Assembly: GCA_016711045.1 (NCBI GenBank)
Contig: JADJTT010000012.1
Span: 1 to 64,000, forward strand
Direction of reading: 5' to 3'
From: Saprospirales bacterium
Lineage (GTDB): Bacteria; Bacteroidota; Bacteroidia; Chitinophagales; Saprospiraceae
Length of the DNA stretch: 64,000 nucleotides
The notes under the pieces are model-generated. The model made no database searches, was not told the origin of the DNA, and worked only from the letters and a program-made list of their open reading frames with translations. A program made the position numbers and the translations under genes. Shown one piece after another: positions 8,486-17,884 of the stretch (the first letter of the stretch is position 1; each line of letters opens with the position of its first letter).

Positions 8486-11400
8486 ATGCTTGCGTTAAAT
8501 CTACTTTCCCAACCGATGGGGCGCCTCTGCGCTCTTTTGTTTTTTCTGACCTTTTCGTATGCGCTTACCGCCCAGCCGGTGGTCATCAACGAAGTGCTCT
8601 TTCACCAGGATGAAACGTCCGTATTTTCTGCCAGAAACCACGACTGGATAGAAATTTACAACCCCGACAACGTGGATGTAGCTATTGGTGGCTGGATACT
8701 CGCCAACCAGAACGGCGACCTGCTCTTCACGTTCCCCACACTCGACCTGCCCAAACATTCGTACCTCGTTGTCCACTTCAGCACTGGCGTAAACGACCTC
8801 GATTTTTCGGATGAACAGGGCCATTTGTACACCGGCGCTGCGGCTGATTTCGATGCCCTGCTCTTCGAACAGGATGCTATCGCACTTTTTGACGAGACCC
8901 CAGGGCAGTCCAATCTGGTCGATTTTGTAAACTGGAAATATTCCCCCACTCCTTATGTGGAAGGCGCCCTCGATCTGGTGGTGCATATCCTCGACCTCTG
9001 GCAAGAGCCGATCCACGCGCTCAATACGGCTGCCGACAATAGCACCAAACGCAAACCTGTATGGATCGGGACTTCCATTGGTCGCGACCAAAACGCCAAC
9101 GATAGCAACAACCCCTTCGACTGGGGCAATACCGGTGGCGAAGATGCCGCCTATGCCACCCCGGGCCAACGCAACTTTACTACGGGTGAACTTCAGTTTG
9201 CGGAAACGGACCCCGCTGCAGAAAAAACCTGGACCCTGCTGTTCTTTATGTCGGGCGATAATGTCCTCGAACGCGATCTCCTCGACGACCTCGACGAGTT
9301 GTCGGCTTTCGGCTCTACCTCCAGTGTGAATGTGGTCGTACAAGCCGACTTTTCGCCCAATTACGGCGATGTGGAGGTCTCCCTCGACAACGGGACCACA
9401 TGGGATCATACCACCACCGCCTACCGCGGCCGCCTGCTGTCCGATACCGAAGATTACCACTCCAACTTTGACTATCCCGCCGGTTCCTCTCCCGATCTCG
9501 GAGAAGTGAACATGGGCGACCCGGCTACGCTGTCCGATTTCATTCACTGGGCCTCCGCCAACTACCCGGCCGAAAAATATGGCATTTTCCTCTGGAGCGG
9601 TGGCGGCGGTTGGAAATTTTCCATGATCGACAACACGGAAAAAGATGAGTTGCATATGCACGAGCTCACTACCGCCCTCACCGACGGCGGCGTCAATTTC
9701 GAACTCATCGGTTTTGACCAACCCCTGATGGCCACCGCAGAAGTAGCGTGGCAGGTAGCGCCTTTCGCCAACTACATGGTAGCCAGCGAGGCGTCTATTT
9801 CCGAAAAAGGATTTCCCTACAGCCTCTTTATGGGCTCTCTCAACCTCAATCCGAGCATGGATGGAGGTATCCTGGCCAACGCCATCGTCGACGCCTTTCA
9901 CTCCTTTCACGGGGCCGGCGACTTTGAAGATCCCTACCACTCGCTCTCCGCCATCGCCCTCGACAGCCGCCTCACGGACCTCACCGGGTATGTGTCGGCA
10001 GGGGGCGAAGAATTGAATGCGGGAGTCGATCACAAGGCTCAACTCCTCATCCGGGCAGCACTGGAGAATACCCACAATATGGGAGCCCTCTGGGGTGATG
10101 TCAATTACCTGGACCTCCATGATTTTGCATCGCAAATCGACGCCTCTGCCATTCCTGCCGCCTATAAAGCACATGCCGCAGATGTAATCTCCAGCCTTAA
10201 CCTGACGGTACTGAACCACCAAACCGGTACGGCACATGAAGCTGCAAATGGCTGTCGATCTATTTTCCATACTATCAAACGGTAGAAGACGCAAATTGGG
10301 GCGATCCCTACGACAAGCCCCTCTGGTCTTACAAGGTCAGCAAGGCCGATGGCCAACGGGTGCGCTATTCCTTCGACGCCAATGACGGCACGCCCTATTC
10401 CGACCCGATCAATCACCCGCTCGAACCGGCGCCGGGCTTCCTGTTTGCACAAGATTTTCAGTGGGATGAATTCCTCCACCGCTACTATGAGCCTTTTGCG
10501 GATGCAGGCAGCGATGTGATTGCCTACGTAGGTGACGTAGTTATCCTCGACGGCAGCGGCTCAACCGATGCAGATGGCACGGTAGCTCAATGGATCTGGG
10601 ACTTCGACGCTACCGTCGATTCAAACCCCACGGGCGATAATGACAAAGACGGCATCTTCAACGAGCCCGACGACGATGCCGACGGGCTTGGGAAAACGGT
10701 GCCTTTCCCGACGAATACCCCCGGTCAGTATCTCGTGGTACTCACTGTATGGGACGACCACAATTCCCTTCATCCCAGCCATTGGGAAACCGATCAGGAT
10801 ACGGTGGTCATTACTATTTTCAATACCTTGTCGATCACCGGTTTTCTCGCCACACCCATCGTTTGTAATGGGCAGGAAAACGGACAGGCGGAAGTGTTTG
10901 TCGACGGAGGTTCTCCGCCCTACACCATCACCTGGTCGGATGGACAAACAGGCCCCATAGCTACTGGACTCGCTTCAGGCACCTACACGGTGACGGTGCT
11001 GGATGACCTGGGCACGGAGATAACCGGCAGCGTGGAGATCACCGAGCCGGATCCGATCACCACGGCGGTAGAAGTCATCTACCCCGTATGGCCGGATGAG
11101 ACTTCCGGTGCGATCACCATTATCCCGGAAGGCGGCGTCCTGCCCTATACCATTTATTGGAACACCGGCGTCACAGGCCCTTCCCTGACCAATGTGCCGC
11201 CTGGCAATTACTTTGCCTTTGTGATCGACGCCAACGGCTGCCTCCTCTCCCAGAATTTTGAATTGGACAACCTGGATCCCGAGCCGCCCATGCTCACCGC
11301 AAGCGACGCGACGGTCTCCCTCAACCCGGTGACAGGCACGGCCATCATGGAACCAATCCTGTTTTCGGTGATCGTAACGGATAACTGTGCGGTAGACGGA

Positions 11401-12945
11401 TTGAACGTATCGCCTCTCATGCTGGATTGCGACAACCTGGGCCCCAACACCATCACCATCTCGGCTATCGACAACAGCGGTAATATTACTACCCTGGATG
11501 TCACGGTGACTATCGTAGACGATACGCCACCCATGATGGACCCTGTCGATATCATCGTGCCCCTCACCCTGGACGGCACGGTGGTCGTTGATCCCGAGTT
11601 ATTGGCAGGCGGCAGTTTTGACAACTGTGGCATTGTTGCCTACTCCCTCGACATCGACTCTTTCGACTGTAGCAATGTGGGCCCGAATGCAGTTATTCTC
11701 ACTGCCGTAGATGGCAGCGGGAATGTGAGCACCGCAGCAGCCCTTATCACTATTATAGATAATACCCCTCCGGTGGTCATTACCGCCAATGCGGCCGTTT
11801 TATTGGATGAAAACGGACTGGGCTCCCTGGCTCCGGAAGTTGTCGATAACGGTTCTTTTGACAATTGCAGCATTCAAAGTATGGCCCTCAGTCAGAGCGC
11901 TTTCTCCTGTGAAGATATCATCGGCGGAAACCCGGTAACTGTGGAGCTGATCGTCACCGACTTCTATGGCAACGTGGGCATGGCTACCGCGCAGGTCACC
12001 GTCATCGACCCGATCGCGCCGGAGATTATTTGTCCGGCCGACATCACGGTTGATTTTTGTCAGCAGGTGGATTACGATGCGCCTACGGCGACCGACAACT
12101 GTGATTTCACGCTCCTGCTCACCGACGGATTGGGAAGCGGCTCCATCTTCCCATTTGGCGCCAATACCGAAACCTTCACGGCTACTGACACCTACGGCAA
12201 TGAATCGACTTGCAGCTTTGTGGTTACGGTGGCAAATGACTTCCTCGTCGACGCCAACATCACCCATGTGAGCTGCAACGGCCTGGACGATGGTTCGGTC
12301 GACCTCGTTGTGTCCGGCGGCACGCCGCCTTACCTGTTCTTCTGGGACGGCAGTACGAATACCAACCTGTCGAGCGGCATTTACATGGTGACTATTTACG
12401 ACAGCAACGGCTGCGAATCGATCCACACCTACGTGGTCAACGAGCCCGAGCCTCTGGAATTGTCGGTGGTCGGTATTCAAAACGCCACCAACGGGCAGAG
12501 CGATGGCGGGTTTACCCTGGCGATTGAAGGAGGTACACAACCTTACACATTTGAAGGCGCCGAATTTTCTGACACGATCATCGTGGACGGCTATCCGGCA
12601 GGCACCTACATGATCTTCGTCACCGATGCCAACGGCTGCGAAATTAGCGTGAATATTACGATCGAGAATATCAGCAGCACCCTCGAGCCGGAGGCACTGC
12701 AGGAGTTCCGCCTCTTCCCCAACCCGGCAAAAGGCTACGCACTGGCCGATATCCGTTTCGACCAATCCACATGGATGCAGGTAAGTCTCGTCGATATAAC
12801 CGGCCGCACGCTGCGTACCTGGCCTCCGGTCACTACTGCCGAGCAAACCCTCCGCCTCGAGCTGGAGGGCCTGGCTCCCGGCGTCTACGCGGTGAAACTG
12901 AACGTGGATGGAGAGACGGTTGTCAGGAAGTTGGTGAAAGAATAG
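8486..12945 (+). pseudogene. Secreted lamin-tail/clostripain-like (inactive) protein with SprB repeats and T9SS sorting domain, one frameshift
   Basis: A secreted protein of about 1486 residues if a single missing base near 10250 is restored. There the frame reads ANG-CRSIFH and then stops at 10285, while the neighbouring frame continues LSIYFPYYQTVED and runs to 12945. Order: signal peptide ending in TAQ (about residue 30), lamin tail domain (about 31-145), peptidase C11/clostripain domain (about 248-600), PKD domain (DGSGSTDADG...WDFD), SprB-type and HYR-like repeats, and a T9SS type A sorting domain (FRLFPNPAKG...VVRKLVKE). The C11 catalytic His and Cys are both replaced: WSGGGGW where the family has H-G-G-G-W (G372), and LIGFDQPLMA where it has D-A-C (P413). 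It is therefore probably not a protease. The frameshift may be an assembly indel. Confidence 0.85.
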
Positions 12946-13000
12946 ATAGTGAAGGGGGTAGGGGCAAAAAATGTTTTGCCCCTACAGCCCCTTCACTATC
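12945..13000. terminator. Long hairpin of the GTAGGGGC palindrome family
   Basis: Starting on the last base of the previous stop codon, a 25-bp stem (GATAGTGAAGGGG + GTAGGGGCAAAA) pairs with its complement across a 4-nt loop, with a 2-nt bulge. It probably ends transcription of the T9SS gene before the SIR2-like operon. The inner GTAGGGGC...GCCCCTAC core is shared with the repeats at 53.4 kb. Confidence 0.75.
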
Positions 13001-13048
13001 TCCCAAATTTTCGCGTTCTTTATACTTTTTCCACTGAACCCCAACCTT

Positions 13049-14218
13049 ATGAGTGCAAAGTCGGCGAAGGCTTCCATTGAGGGAAATAGCTTTGATTGGG
13101 ATCTGATTGCAGGAACGATCCAGGAACAGAAGTGTGTGTTGTTTATCGGCCCTGCCGTTTTTGCCAACGAGCAATTTCCCCGGCTGGAGGAATGGATGGC
13201 AGATTTTCTCCAAAAGGAGCCTGGAGACCTGATCAAGAAGTATTACGCGGAAGATGCGCTGTTTGCCTTCAAAGATCCCTCGGCAAAGACCAAGGCCACC
13301 TTTTCGCTCAAGAAGTTTTTTCAGGAGGAGGATTTCTCCCATGTGAAAGAACTCTACCGAAAGATCGCGGAAATCCCATTCTCCATGATCTTTACCCTGA
13401 CGCCCGACGACCTGATGCAGCAGGTGTTTGAAGAAAAGAAGGTCAACTACCAGCCCGATTTTTACTTGAAAAACCAACCGCCCAGGCAGGTAGACACCCC
13501 GATAACGCCCACGGCCAATTCTCCGCTCCTCTATAATTTGTTTGGGTTCATGCAGAACCGGGACTCCCTGGTGCTCACCCACGACGACTTGTTCGACTAC
13601 CTCAATTCCATTTTGACCCAGTCGAGCATGCATCCGGATATCATGCAAATGATCAAGAAGATGGAGAATTTCATTTTCCTGGGCATCTCGTTCGACAAGT
13701 GGTATATGCGCTTGCTGTTGAAAATGTTGTACCGCCTGCAAGGCCGTGACGAATTTCTCCGTTTTGCCAATGCTTCCGCGCTCACAGAAGATATAAAAAC
13801 CCTTTTTGTCGACCAATACCGCATTGAGTTTGTGCCGCAGGAGATCCAGGAATTTGTCGATCAGCTGCACAAAGTTTTCGAAGACAAAGGGCTCCTGCGC
13901 AAGGAATCTGAAAAAAAACAAAGCATCACCGGGCAATTGAAGGAGCTGGTGGGCGAGGGAAAGGTCTCTGATGCCATCACCGGACTGCAGACCTATATCG
14001 ATCGTTTCCTCACGGAAAACACCAGCCTACCGGAATCGAGTTTGGATATGCTCAATGGATTGAGCAGTGAATTGCTTCAGCTTCGCTCCATGTTCCGGCG
14101 CCTGGAAAACCGCAAGCGCCAGGGCATTATCAGTGAAGATAAGTCCGACCTCGAAATGAATCAGATCACCCATTCGCTCATTGGCTATCTCGACGAGATA
14201 GGAGCCATGAACCTTTAA
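13049..14218 (+). CDS. SIR2-like protein with C-terminal EAD11 adaptor domain
   Basis: 389 residues from ATG 13049; upstream in-frame codons are part of a hairpin region and are unlikely to be coding. Residues about 15-260 resemble the SIR2_2 domain of defence proteins: VLFIGPAVF (30-38, the nucleotide-loop position), PFSMIFTLTPDDL (110-122), LYNLFGF...SLVLTHDDLFDYL (161-185) and FLGISFDKWYMRLLL (210-224). The usual catalytic Asn (TTN-D) and His (LHG) are not evident, reading TPDD and LFG instead, so NAD hydrolysis is uncertain. Residues about 293-385 match effector-associated domain 11 (LRSMFRRLENRKRQGIISED, then EMNQITHSLIGYLDEI), a homotypic adaptor in bacterial conflict systems. The ATPase gene follows after 10 bases, so the two form an operon. 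Defence function is inference. Confidence 0.8.
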   Translation: MSAKSAKASIEGNSFDWDLIAGTIQEQKCVLFIGPAVFANEQFPRLEEWMADFLQKEPGDLIKKYYAEDALFAFKDPSAKTKATFSLKKFFQEEDFSHVKELYRKIAEIPFSMIFTLTPDDLMQQVFEEKKVNYQPDFYLKNQPPRQVDTPITPTANSPLLYNLFGFMQNRDSLVLTHDDLFDYLNSILTQSSMHPDIMQMIKKMENFIFLGISFDKWYMRLLLKMLYRLQGRDEFLRFANASALTEDIKTLFVDQYRIEFVPQEIQEFVDQLHKVFEDKGLLRKESEKKQSITGQLKELVGEGKVSDAITGLQTYIDRFLTENTSLPESSLDMLNGLSSELLQLRSMFRRLENRKRQGIISEDKSDLEMNQITHSLIGYLDEIGAMNL

Positions 14219-14228
14219 ACTACACCCC

Positions 14229-17200
14229 ATGGCCAAGCAGTTCAGATACCCAGGTGTTCGCCCGTTTTCCCGCACACAGGCCAATATCTTTTTTGGCCGG
14301 GAAAAAGACCAGGAAGAGTTGCTCCAACTCATCGAGCTGGATAAACTCACCGTGCTCTACTCCAAGTCCGGACTGGGCAAAAGTTCCCTCCTCAACGCTG
14401 CATTGATTCCCAAAGTGGAAGCTGCCGGGGAACTGTCCCCTTACCCATTCCGCTTTGGCGCTTTTTACAAGGACAAGGAGGAAACTCCGCTCGGTATCGT
14501 CACAGACTCGCTGGCCCAATTGGCGGGGAATGCCCCCTCTTTCCTCGACCAGATCGCGACCCCCGATATGAACCCCATCTGGTTTTACCTGAAAAAACTT
14601 CAACTCCAGCAGCCGGATAAAAGTGGGTTTCTTCTCGTATTCGACCAATTTGAGGAATTATTTACCTATCCCGTCGATCTGGTGCGCAATTTTGGAAGGC
14701 GCATTGCCGCAGCCCTCTACCAGGATATTCCGCAGGGTGTATTGAACAATTTTGAAAAAAAATACAAAGAAAATCCTCAATTCCTCTCGGATGAGGAAAT
14801 GAACCTCCTTCATCCGCCTTTCGAGCTGAAGGTCCTGATGGCCATTCGCAGCGACCGGCTCAGCCTGCTCGACGACCTGACGCCTTATTTGCCCAAAATA
14901 TTGGGCCGCTTATACAAGCTCGATGCCCTGAGCGCCGAAGCCGCTGAGGAAGCTATTCTCAACCCGGCTTACCAAAACGACCCTTCTTTCCAATCTCCCC
15001 GGTTCGACTATTCAGATGAAGCCCTCGACTATATGCTCGAATACCTGACGAAGGGGCATCAGGAAACCATCGAATCCTTCCAGCTCCAGATCCTCTGCCA
15101 ATATATCGAGTCGGAACTGGTCGTGGAGAAAGGGCTAAAGGAGATCAAAAAAGAAGACATTGGCGACCTCGATACGATCTATCGCTCTTACTACGAACGA
15201 CAGATCAACCGGCTGCCCAACGAAGCGGATATCGCCAGCGCCCGCAAACTCATCGAAGAAGGGCTTATCGAGGAAAAGGACCAGCGCCGCCTGAGCCTGC
15301 ACGAAAGTCAGATCGAACAGTTTTACGGAATCAAAAAAGAACTGCTGGACCAACTGGTCGAAACCAGGCTGCTACGCCCGGAACCTCACTACAAAGGCGG
15401 GTACCTCTACGAATTGAGCCACGACTCCATCGTAGCCCCCATTTTGCAGTCGAAAAGAGAACGGGTAGAACTCGAGAATAAAAAGGAAGAAGAAGAAACG
15501 CGGCGAAAAGCGGAGATCCGGCTGAAACGGATGCAAGAGGAAACTGAAAAGAATCAGCAGCGCATGCGGACCGCCAAGCGGGCAAATATCTTCGCCACCC
15601 TCACCCTCATCCTCGCCGCTACGACGTCTTTTTATTTTATGCAGGATTATCTGGGAAAAAGGAATAGCAAGCTGGACGTGCAGGAAGCCAACTACCGCGA
15701 CAGCCTCAACCTCCTCAATGCCCGGAGTACGGAACTGACCAGCCTTGCCCTCGTCGAAATGAAAGTGGACCGCACCCTTGCCTTCCACCTTGCGCAAGAC
15801 GCCGTCGACAAAAACCCGGGAAACCAATTGGCGGTCAAAGTGCGCAATGATATCCTCCGGGAATCCACCTTATACCCATTCTACAAAAATACCCTTACCG
15901 CACATAAGGGCTATATCGCCGACTTTGCCATTTCCAAAGACAACAAATGGCTCGTCTCCGCCAGCCTTGACTCGACCCTTATCATCTGGGATCTCAACGA
16001 CTTCACCCCCGTCGACACCTTGCTGGGCCACAAAGGACAAGTCGTAGACGTCGACTTTTCTCCCGATGGAAAAACCATCCTTTCCGCCGACGATTCGGGG
16101 CTTGCCCTGCTTTGGCCTTTTCAGAATGGGAAGGTCAGGAAAAATCAGATTGATTCTATTAACTATGGCGCCCAGATCTACGATGTAGCCTTTGCCTCCA
16201 ACCCCAATTACATTCTCATTGGAGGGAAGTACCTCGGCGATCCGCCCGGCAATCAGGGAGCTGAGCGTTTTCTGAGCGTATGGAGCTTATACAATCATGA
16301 CTGGAGAAATCGCCATGTTCCGCTCCATAAAGGCGGCATCACCAATGTAGTGCCCACGGAGCGGGACGGTATTGCTATTTCTTCCGGCCCCGACCGCAGT
16401 ATCAAGATCTTTGATTACCTGTCGAAAGCGGTGCTGTATACCATCTCCGGTCTCCAGGCCAACGTCAGTAACATGGATTATAGCTCCAAAAGCGGGATCC
16501 TTGTCGCCGGCCTGGAAAACGGCAACGTAATGGTTTGGGGTAATATCAAGCGAAACGCCCCCACATTGATCAATTCCTTCAAAGCGCACGAAGACAACAT
16601 CTCCGACGTCATTCTGATGCCGGATGAAGAGCGGATACTCACTTCGAGTTGGGATAAAACCGCCAAACTTTGGGATCTGAACGGGAATCTCCTCAAAATC
16701 TTTTTGGGCCATAAGGACGGCCTGCGGGCCATCACCATGTCTGAACAACTGCAAATGGTGATCACCGGTGGGGAAGACAAAACCATGAAGCTTTGGCCAC
16801 TGACGGCTTACGAGCATCAGTCGCTCGAGTTGAATAAAGCCGGGGGAATTGACACCACGGTTTCTTCCGTTGCATTTGTCGGGGATAAGATGCTTGTGGG
16901 TAAATACGACGGAATAGCCCTGCTCTATTCCAAGGAAGGGAAATATCTCCGGGAGTTCAACCACCAGGGCATGATCCTCGACGTAGCCCTTTCTCCCGAT
17001 GGCAACTACGCCGCCACCGCCGGGCTGGGCTTCCAAACCATCCGGGTTTGGAAACTGAAAGAACCCAATGCAGGCCCGATCGTACTTTCCGGCAAGCCTC
17101 CCGCCACCTACGGTATCGCGTTTTCGCCGGATAGCAAGCAGCTCCTGGCCGGACTCCGCGACAATACCGCTGTGTTGTGGGATATCGCAGAAAATAAAAA

Positions 17201-17765
17201 GATACAGACTTTTGAAGGGCATACCAGCACGGTGCTTAAGGTCGCCTTTTCTCCAAAAGGCGACAAAATACTCACCGCCAGCAGCGACGGCACAGCCCGA
17301 TTGTGGTCCATCAATGGGGCGTTGATCACGACCCTGCGCCACCACACCGACCGGGTGACTTCGGTGGCTTTCCACCCGAGCATCGAAAATGTGTTCCTAA
17401 CCAGCAGTTGGGATAATACGTTTGCCCTTTGGAATCTGGACACCCTGAAACAAGAATTCCTGGGGCATACTTCCGATGTCAACAAGGTGGCATTCTCCCC
17501 CGATGGGAAAATGATCCTCTCGGCCAGTTCCGACCAAAGCGTACGCCTTTGGACCCTTTCCGGAAAAGAGCTCGAAAGCTTCATCTGGCATGACGATTCC
17601 GTGCTCGACGCCGCTTTCTCTCCGAATGAGGAAGACGGCTGGCTTATCCTCACCGGCAGTAAGGACAAGACCGCCAAAGTGTGGAAACAGTCGGACCTGA
17701 AAGAAAAGATTTTACCCAAAATCGCACCCCTCACAGAGGAGCAGAAGAAAAAGTACGGGATGTAA
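14229..17765 (+). CDS. nSTAND1 ATPase with transmembrane segment and WD40 repeats
   Basis: 1178 residues. The N-terminus is an nSTAND1 NTPase: signature YPGVRPFSRTQANIFFGRE (7-25), Walker A SKSGLGKSS (45-53), Walker B LLVFDQFEELF (about 138-148). A charged coiled coil (about 415-450) leads to one membrane helix (about 454-473). About a dozen WD40 repeats fill residues 550-1160 (for example SSDQSVRLWTLSGK and TGSKDKTAKVWK), likely one or two propellers. In this family the repeat end is thought to sense a ligand and drive oligomerisation of the ATPase. It is co-transcribed with the SIR2-like/EAD11 gene, which would act as the effector. The ATPase itself shows no recognisable EAD. Confidence 0.93.
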   Translation: MAKQFRYPGVRPFSRTQANIFFGREKDQEELLQLIELDKLTVLYSKSGLGKSSLLNAALIPKVEAAGELSPYPFRFGAFYKDKEETPLGIVTDSLAQLAGNAPSFLDQIATPDMNPIWFYLKKLQLQQPDKSGFLLVFDQFEELFTYPVDLVRNFGRRIAAALYQDIPQGVLNNFEKKYKENPQFLSDEEMNLLHPPFELKVLMAIRSDRLSLLDDLTPYLPKILGRLYKLDALSAEAAEEAILNPAYQNDPSFQSPRFDYSDEALDYMLEYLTKGHQETIESFQLQILCQYIESELVVEKGLKEIKKEDIGDLDTIYRSYYERQINRLPNEADIASARKLIEEGLIEEKDQRRLSLHESQIEQFYGIKKELLDQLVETRLLRPEPHYKGGYLYELSHDSIVAPILQSKRERVELENKKEEEETRRKAEIRLKRMQEETEKNQQRMRTAKRANIFATLTLILAATTSFYFMQDYLGKRNSKLDVQEANYRDSLNLLNARSTELTSLALVEMKVDRTLAFHLAQDAVDKNPGNQLAVKVRNDILRESTLYPFYKNTLTAHKGYIADFAISKDNKWLVSASLDSTLIIWDLNDFTPVDTLLGHKGQVVDVDFSPDGKTILSADDSGLALLWPFQNGKVRKNQIDSINYGAQIYDVAFASNPNYILIGGKYLGDPPGNQGAERFLSVWSLYNHDWRNRHVPLHKGGITNVVPTERDGIAISSGPDRSIKIFDYLSKAVLYTISGLQANVSNMDYSSKSGILVAGLENGNVMVWGNIKRNAPTLINSFKAHEDNISDVILMPDEERILTSSWDKTAKLWDLNGNLLKIFLGHKDGLRAITMSEQLQMVITGGEDKTMKLWPLTAYEHQSLELNKAGGIDTTVSSVAFVGDKMLVGKYDGIALLYSKEGKYLREFNHQGMILDVALSPDGNYAATAGLGFQTIRVWKLKEPNAGPIVLSGKPPATYGIAFSPDSKQLLAGLRDNTAVLWDIAENKKIQTFEGHTSTVLKVAFSPKGDKILTASSDGTARLWSINGALITTLRHHTDRVTSVAFHPSIENVFLTSSWDNTFALWNLDTLKQEFLGHTSDVNKVAFSPDGKMILSASSDQSVRLWTLSGKELESFIWHDDSVLDAAFSPNEEDGWLILTGSKDKTAKVWKQSDLKEKILPKIAPLTEEQKKKYGM

Positions 17766-17801
17766 AAAATGATTATTGGCGGCAAAACTTATTATAAAAT
17801 G

Positions 17802-17829
17802 AACCTTCGTTGCTTCTGCAGCGAAGGTT
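17802..17829 (+). terminator. Terminator hairpin after the SIR2-like/nSTAND1 operon
   Basis: A 12-bp stem (AACCTTCGTTGC with GCAGCGAAGGTT, one G-T pair) and a TTCT loop, followed by TTATTTAAATTT. It lies 37 bases past the ATPase stop and closes the two-gene operon. Confidence 0.8.
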
Positions 17830-17837
17830 TATTTAAA

Positions 17838-17870
17838 TTTGCCTGATTGGTCTTGATTGCCGTAGTTTTA
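17838..17870 (+). promoter_or_regulatory. Bacteroidota-type promoter for the CotH gene
   Basis: TTTG at 17838-17841, a 21-base spacer, then TAGTTTTA at 17863-17870 (7 of 8 matches to TAnnTTTG). Transcription would start only a few bases before ATG 17885. It lies right after the operon terminator. Confidence 0.55.
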
Positions 17871-17884
17871 TAAAAAATTGACTC

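Noticed and set aside
8501..10294. A 597-residue open frame antisense to the lamin-tail/clostripain gene
   Set aside because: It exactly shadows a gene with clear domains on the other strand, has no recognisable motif and arises from GC-biased codon positions.
12971..13048. The longer start of the SIR2-like gene at 12971
   Set aside because: It begins inside the terminator hairpin of the previous gene and adds a hydrophobic stretch not expected in a cytoplasmic protein; ATG 13049 is preferred.
16287..17375. A 362-residue frame antisense to the WD40 region
   Set aside because: It has no family resemblance and mirrors the codon pattern of the WD40 repeats.
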